DNA of 64,000 bases from Lichenostomus cassidix (lineage: Eukaryota; Chordata; Aves; Passeriformes; Meliphagidae), in NCBI GenBank assembly GCA_008360975.2, contig CM039184.1:34769797-34833796 (forward strand). Direction: 5' to 3'. The notes beneath the pieces are model-generated. The model had not been told where the DNA came from. It saw only the letters and a list, made by a program, of their open reading frames with translations, and ran no database searches. Both the position numbers and the translations under genes were made by a program. Of this stretch, positions 60,592 through 64,000 are shown piece by piece. Numbering within the stretch: position 1 is the stretch's first letter; each line of letters starts with the position of its first letter.

Positions 60592-63500
60592 AAAAGAAAT
60601 TAAGATCTCTCTCTCCCTCCCTTCAATCTAGTCCAAATTTCTGAACTCAAGATCTGTTTGCTCAGCTTGGCTCACTGGTCATTAAAGCTCCATGAAATGT
60701 GAAAAGCATCTGGGAAAGGTCTCCATGGGGCAATTTAAAATTAACCTATGTGAACTACAGTTTGCTTATTCTATATTGCAAATTTTGGGGTTTTACTGAT
60801 TATCAGACTGCGTGCTTGTTGCTGCACTTACAGTTCTGAGTAAATAATACTTTGGAAATACACTGATAGAATGATGAACTGTTTAAAATCAGTTATTGAT
60901 TTATGTAATCCATACAAGTGTTTTATTGCTTTAGTGTTGAATGTTAAATTCTCCTGCAGCTGCTCATGTTTTAATATTATTCTACTTGCCTCAAAATAAA
61001 AAAATTGTTTCCCTTTGCATATGCATTGGGCAGGTAGCAAAAGCCATTAAGCCATGGTTCAGGGTGCTTCCCAGCTGCCTTTAGAAAAAAATGTAAAATA
61101 CTTTAGATTGACTTTCAGTGATTATGTTTTACTGAGTTTGTGAAAAATTAGTTTCATAGGATCTGCACAGGTGTATGCCCCCAATGTTTCAACTGTCCCT
61201 CTCTTGTTTTTGTATTTTTCTATGTTCTAACAAAATGATTTCCAGTGTTGAATCCTAGATTTAATGGTCCGCATTTCTAGTGTTTAGCTGGGAATTCATT
61301 AATTTGGTTGGCATCTGACAACCCAGTGTATTCACTGATATTTTTAAGTAATAATCTTGTTAGCTGTCACCTTGACTATGGTATCTGGCTGTGGATAACT
61401 TCCTATACTGTTCTAATGCAAATAGTTGTGCTGACAGTGTTTCAGTGCAAGCCCAGCTCAATCTGGTAGTTATGGCTGTCCTGAAGATAGAAAGTCTTTT
61501 ACAAGCAGGAAGTTAGCTGTTGGGAACATGGCTTTGATGAGAAAGTGCTGCCTCAATAGCTTATAGCTGTTCACCAGCTCCTGGAGAAACAGAGGGAGTG
61601 AGTGTCTTGTGGCCTCCCTGTTACTCCCTACAAGCTGGTTGAGGTGACAAAGATCGGAGGTGTTAAGGGGCATTGATCCACAGTGTGTCATCAGCCATGC
61701 AAAACTGGTGGAAAGCAGGATCTCTACCTGATGCTCTCCATGAGGCTGTTTGGACTATGTGCAACGGTGTGCCAGGCAAGAGAAACGTCTGAAGTTAGGC
61801 ACACATATACCAACCAAGGTCATTTAAATCAGGTATGAAATATCAATACCAACTTGAATAAGAAGCAGGATATGAATTGCCTTTATGCAGGCAATACAGT
61901 AGTTGGTGATACATAAACCACATTTCAGATAAAACAGACTCTTTCTAAAATGCAGGTGCTTGAGTTAGTCCATAAGTGCCCTTCTGTTGGAGGACAATAA
62001 ATATTTGTACAGAAGCATTTCATTAAATGAGTCTTGTGTGGGTTAAATTTGCATTTTTTACAAGTTTTTCCTTTTTAAGTATGACAGCACTGAATGCATT
62101 TTGCCCAGCTATCAATGTACTGTCACTGCACAGTTACTTTTTAAACAAAACCTTTTTCCTGAAAATTACTCAGCATTGGGGACTAAGTGTTTAATTCTAC
62201 TCCATGGCTCGAAATCATCCTGGCACTATGAAGAAATTTTTAGGTTGCCTTAATTGGACCCATGTATTTTTTTTTTTTGCTGTGATTCTACATCAGGGCT
62301 TAAGAACTCATTGCTGGTGTGGCACTCACCTGCTGGAGAGTTGTAGTGGTTTAATCATTGCCAACAGGATAATGCACTTCAATTTGAAGATGCAGATGCA
62401 GTTAGGCAGAATAATGAGTCAGCTCCTCAATTTTGTAGACAGTAGCAGCACTGTTGACTTCAACAGACCTGTGCCTTTATACATCAAGTGAGAATTTGAC
62501 TCAAGCCCTGACTAATGAACTCATTTAACTCCTGTGACTCAGAAATATGACTTTTTTTTCTAACTATAGCTTAAAGGGTGAGCTGTGTTTAAGCAGATTT
62601 AATTAACCTGTCTAAATTTAATCATCAGACTAATAGGTATTCCTGTTCACTTAAGGATGAGACAGAATCATTGTATTTTCTCATTAAGAACTAAACTTAA
62701 GGCTGTGTGCCAATTTGAAATATGTAGTTTGGATTGGAAGGGGAGGTTTGGAAAGAAAAAGCAACTCATCTGAACACAATACAAAAGAACTTGGCCAGGA
62801 AGGAAACATAAACATTGTTGGTCATTACTCCAAGATACCAACAAATAGATTAGAGAATATGCTTTTATTTCATGTGTTTTGCAGTGGTCTTGTGTGAGGA
62901 TTTGCACACCTGGAGTTTTACTTCTCTTACAAATTTACATCTCATTCTCATGCCTTTGTTCTCCTTGCAAGAACTGAAGCTGTGGGAAGACTGGGTTTAA
63001 GTTTATTTCTTTCAAGAGAGTTCTGATTCATCTCACCTCCACCCCCAGCTTAAATAAAGCATTTGTGATGCTTTATTAAAGCACATGTGATTTTTGTTGC
63101 CATCTTCCCTGCTGGCCTTTGTTTTCTTCCCCTATACTCCCTAGCTCCCTGTGCCTGACAGCTCAGGGTCTCCTTGTCTCCTCTACTGAACTTGTGACCT
63201 GCTTCTGTGCCCTTATGTATTTTACCCATTTCACAGCTTCCATGGCATTTCTCTGAATCATAGGAAAATTCTCTCCTTACTTCTCTCCCCTAGGGATTTT
63301 TGTAATGCCTTCAATTCTGTCTGAAGTACTGTTGTCTTTCTCTTTCTCCCCCTGCCCCCAAAACCACCATCATCATCTCCTCTGTGAGCTGAAGTGACAT
63401 TGGAAATTCTGTCTCTGCCTTGCTCCTGGTTTTTCTTGGGTAATTTCTTTGCCCCTGGTTTGCTCTGTGAGCTCAGATCTTGTTACAGCTACTCCTCCTC

Positions 63501-64000
63501 CTCCTACTGTCAATTCTCTCCAGGGTGCTCTGGAACTACTGGAAAGGATATTTAGGACAGTACAGATGCTGTTCCTTTATAAGCTGATCATAATCATCCT
63601 AAACAGAAAAGTACACTGTCTTTGGCCTCCATTGTCCCTATCTCCTATGTTTGCATTTGTATAAAGCCAATCTGAATTTCTGCTTTGTAGAGCCACTTTT
63701 TTTTTTGGGATCCCTGTTTGCCATGCAGCAGTGGGAAGACTTCTCTGTTCTCTTCATTTCTCTCGGTGAGATTGATCTTATTGTACTGAAATTTGCTGTA
63801 TTGTGGGCTTTCTAGAGAATATATTCTTTATGGTTTGTTAGCAACTGAAAAAGTAGAAATTTAAATGAGTTTTAAAGTAGTGAATAATCCTGTACCCTGC
63901 TCATTCTCTGTATCATTAATGATTTTTAGAGATTTTCAACATCTGTATCTTTTCTTCTCAGTCATTATCTTCCCAAGCTGGAGAATCCCAGTCTATTTAA
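60592..64000. other. Intron 1 stretch to window end, no exon seen
   Basis: Unassigned sequence. A moderately GC-richer patch at about 61470-61700 may be an old repeat but was not identified. A pyrimidine-rich region at about 63110-63520 includes a CTC triplet run near 63491-63506. No GALNT exon was recognised before the window ends. Confidence 0.45.

Larger units (their letters stand above)
33451..64000 (+). other. GALNTL6: GALNTL6 intron 1 (5' part; continues beyond the window)
   Basis: This runs from the first-exon donor to the window end. No segment looks like the next GALNT exon, which should carry the end of the stem and the start of the catalytic domain, including an ENGFN-type motif and a downstream donor. 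A very long first intron fits my knowledge that GALNTL6 is an unusually large gene in vertebrates. The intron is AT-rich and holds two LTR copies, three CR1 fragments and several simple repeats, each listed separately. Confidence 0.8.

Overview
This window is vertebrate nuclear DNA, almost certainly from a bird. Most of it is AT-rich, non-coding and has no long open reading frames. It contains several decayed CR1 LINE copies, the typical avian retrotransposon, and two copies of a long terminal repeat (LTR) family I associate with passerine-type genomes. One CpG island stands out from this background. There is no bacterial-style gene content: no operons, CRISPR arrays, rRNA genes or tRNA genes were seen.

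The only protein-coding segment I can defend is the first coding exon of a polypeptide GalNAc-transferase, best matched by GALNTL6. It lies at 33313-33450 on the + strand, in the 3' half of a CpG island of about 1.5 kb (roughly 32140-33690). The exon encodes 46 residues: a short basic cytosolic tail, a signal-anchor and the start of the lumenal stem. It ends at a phase-0 donor (CAG|GTAGGT). Upstream in the island are GC boxes, a G-quadruplex-capable tract, a T16-TATATATA element and a plausible 5'UTR intron.

Layout: 1 to about 32.1 kb is upstream intergenic DNA with small CR1 tails near 5.7, 6.4, 10.7 and 31.5 kb and otherwise unassigned AT-rich sequence. The interval 32.1-33.7 kb is the promoter, CpG island and first coding exon. 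From 33.45 kb to the window end is intron 1; I saw no second exon. The intron carries a minus-strand solo LTR (39.9-40.5 kb), a plus-strand LTR with an attached internal leader (44.2-45.6 kb), a decayed CR1 reverse-transcriptase fragment hosting a CCAT microsatellite (49.0-49.8 kb), a CR1 3' end (54.2-54.6 kb), a short CR1 fragment (60.2 kb), a perfect 15-bp-arm hairpin (54.9 kb) and several microsatellites.

I found no new multi-gene system. The best leads are the head-to-head inverted LTR pair inside intron 1, the perfect hairpin at 54.9 kb, the promoter architecture, and a few stretches that look like conserved non-coding elements but need alignment to confirm.
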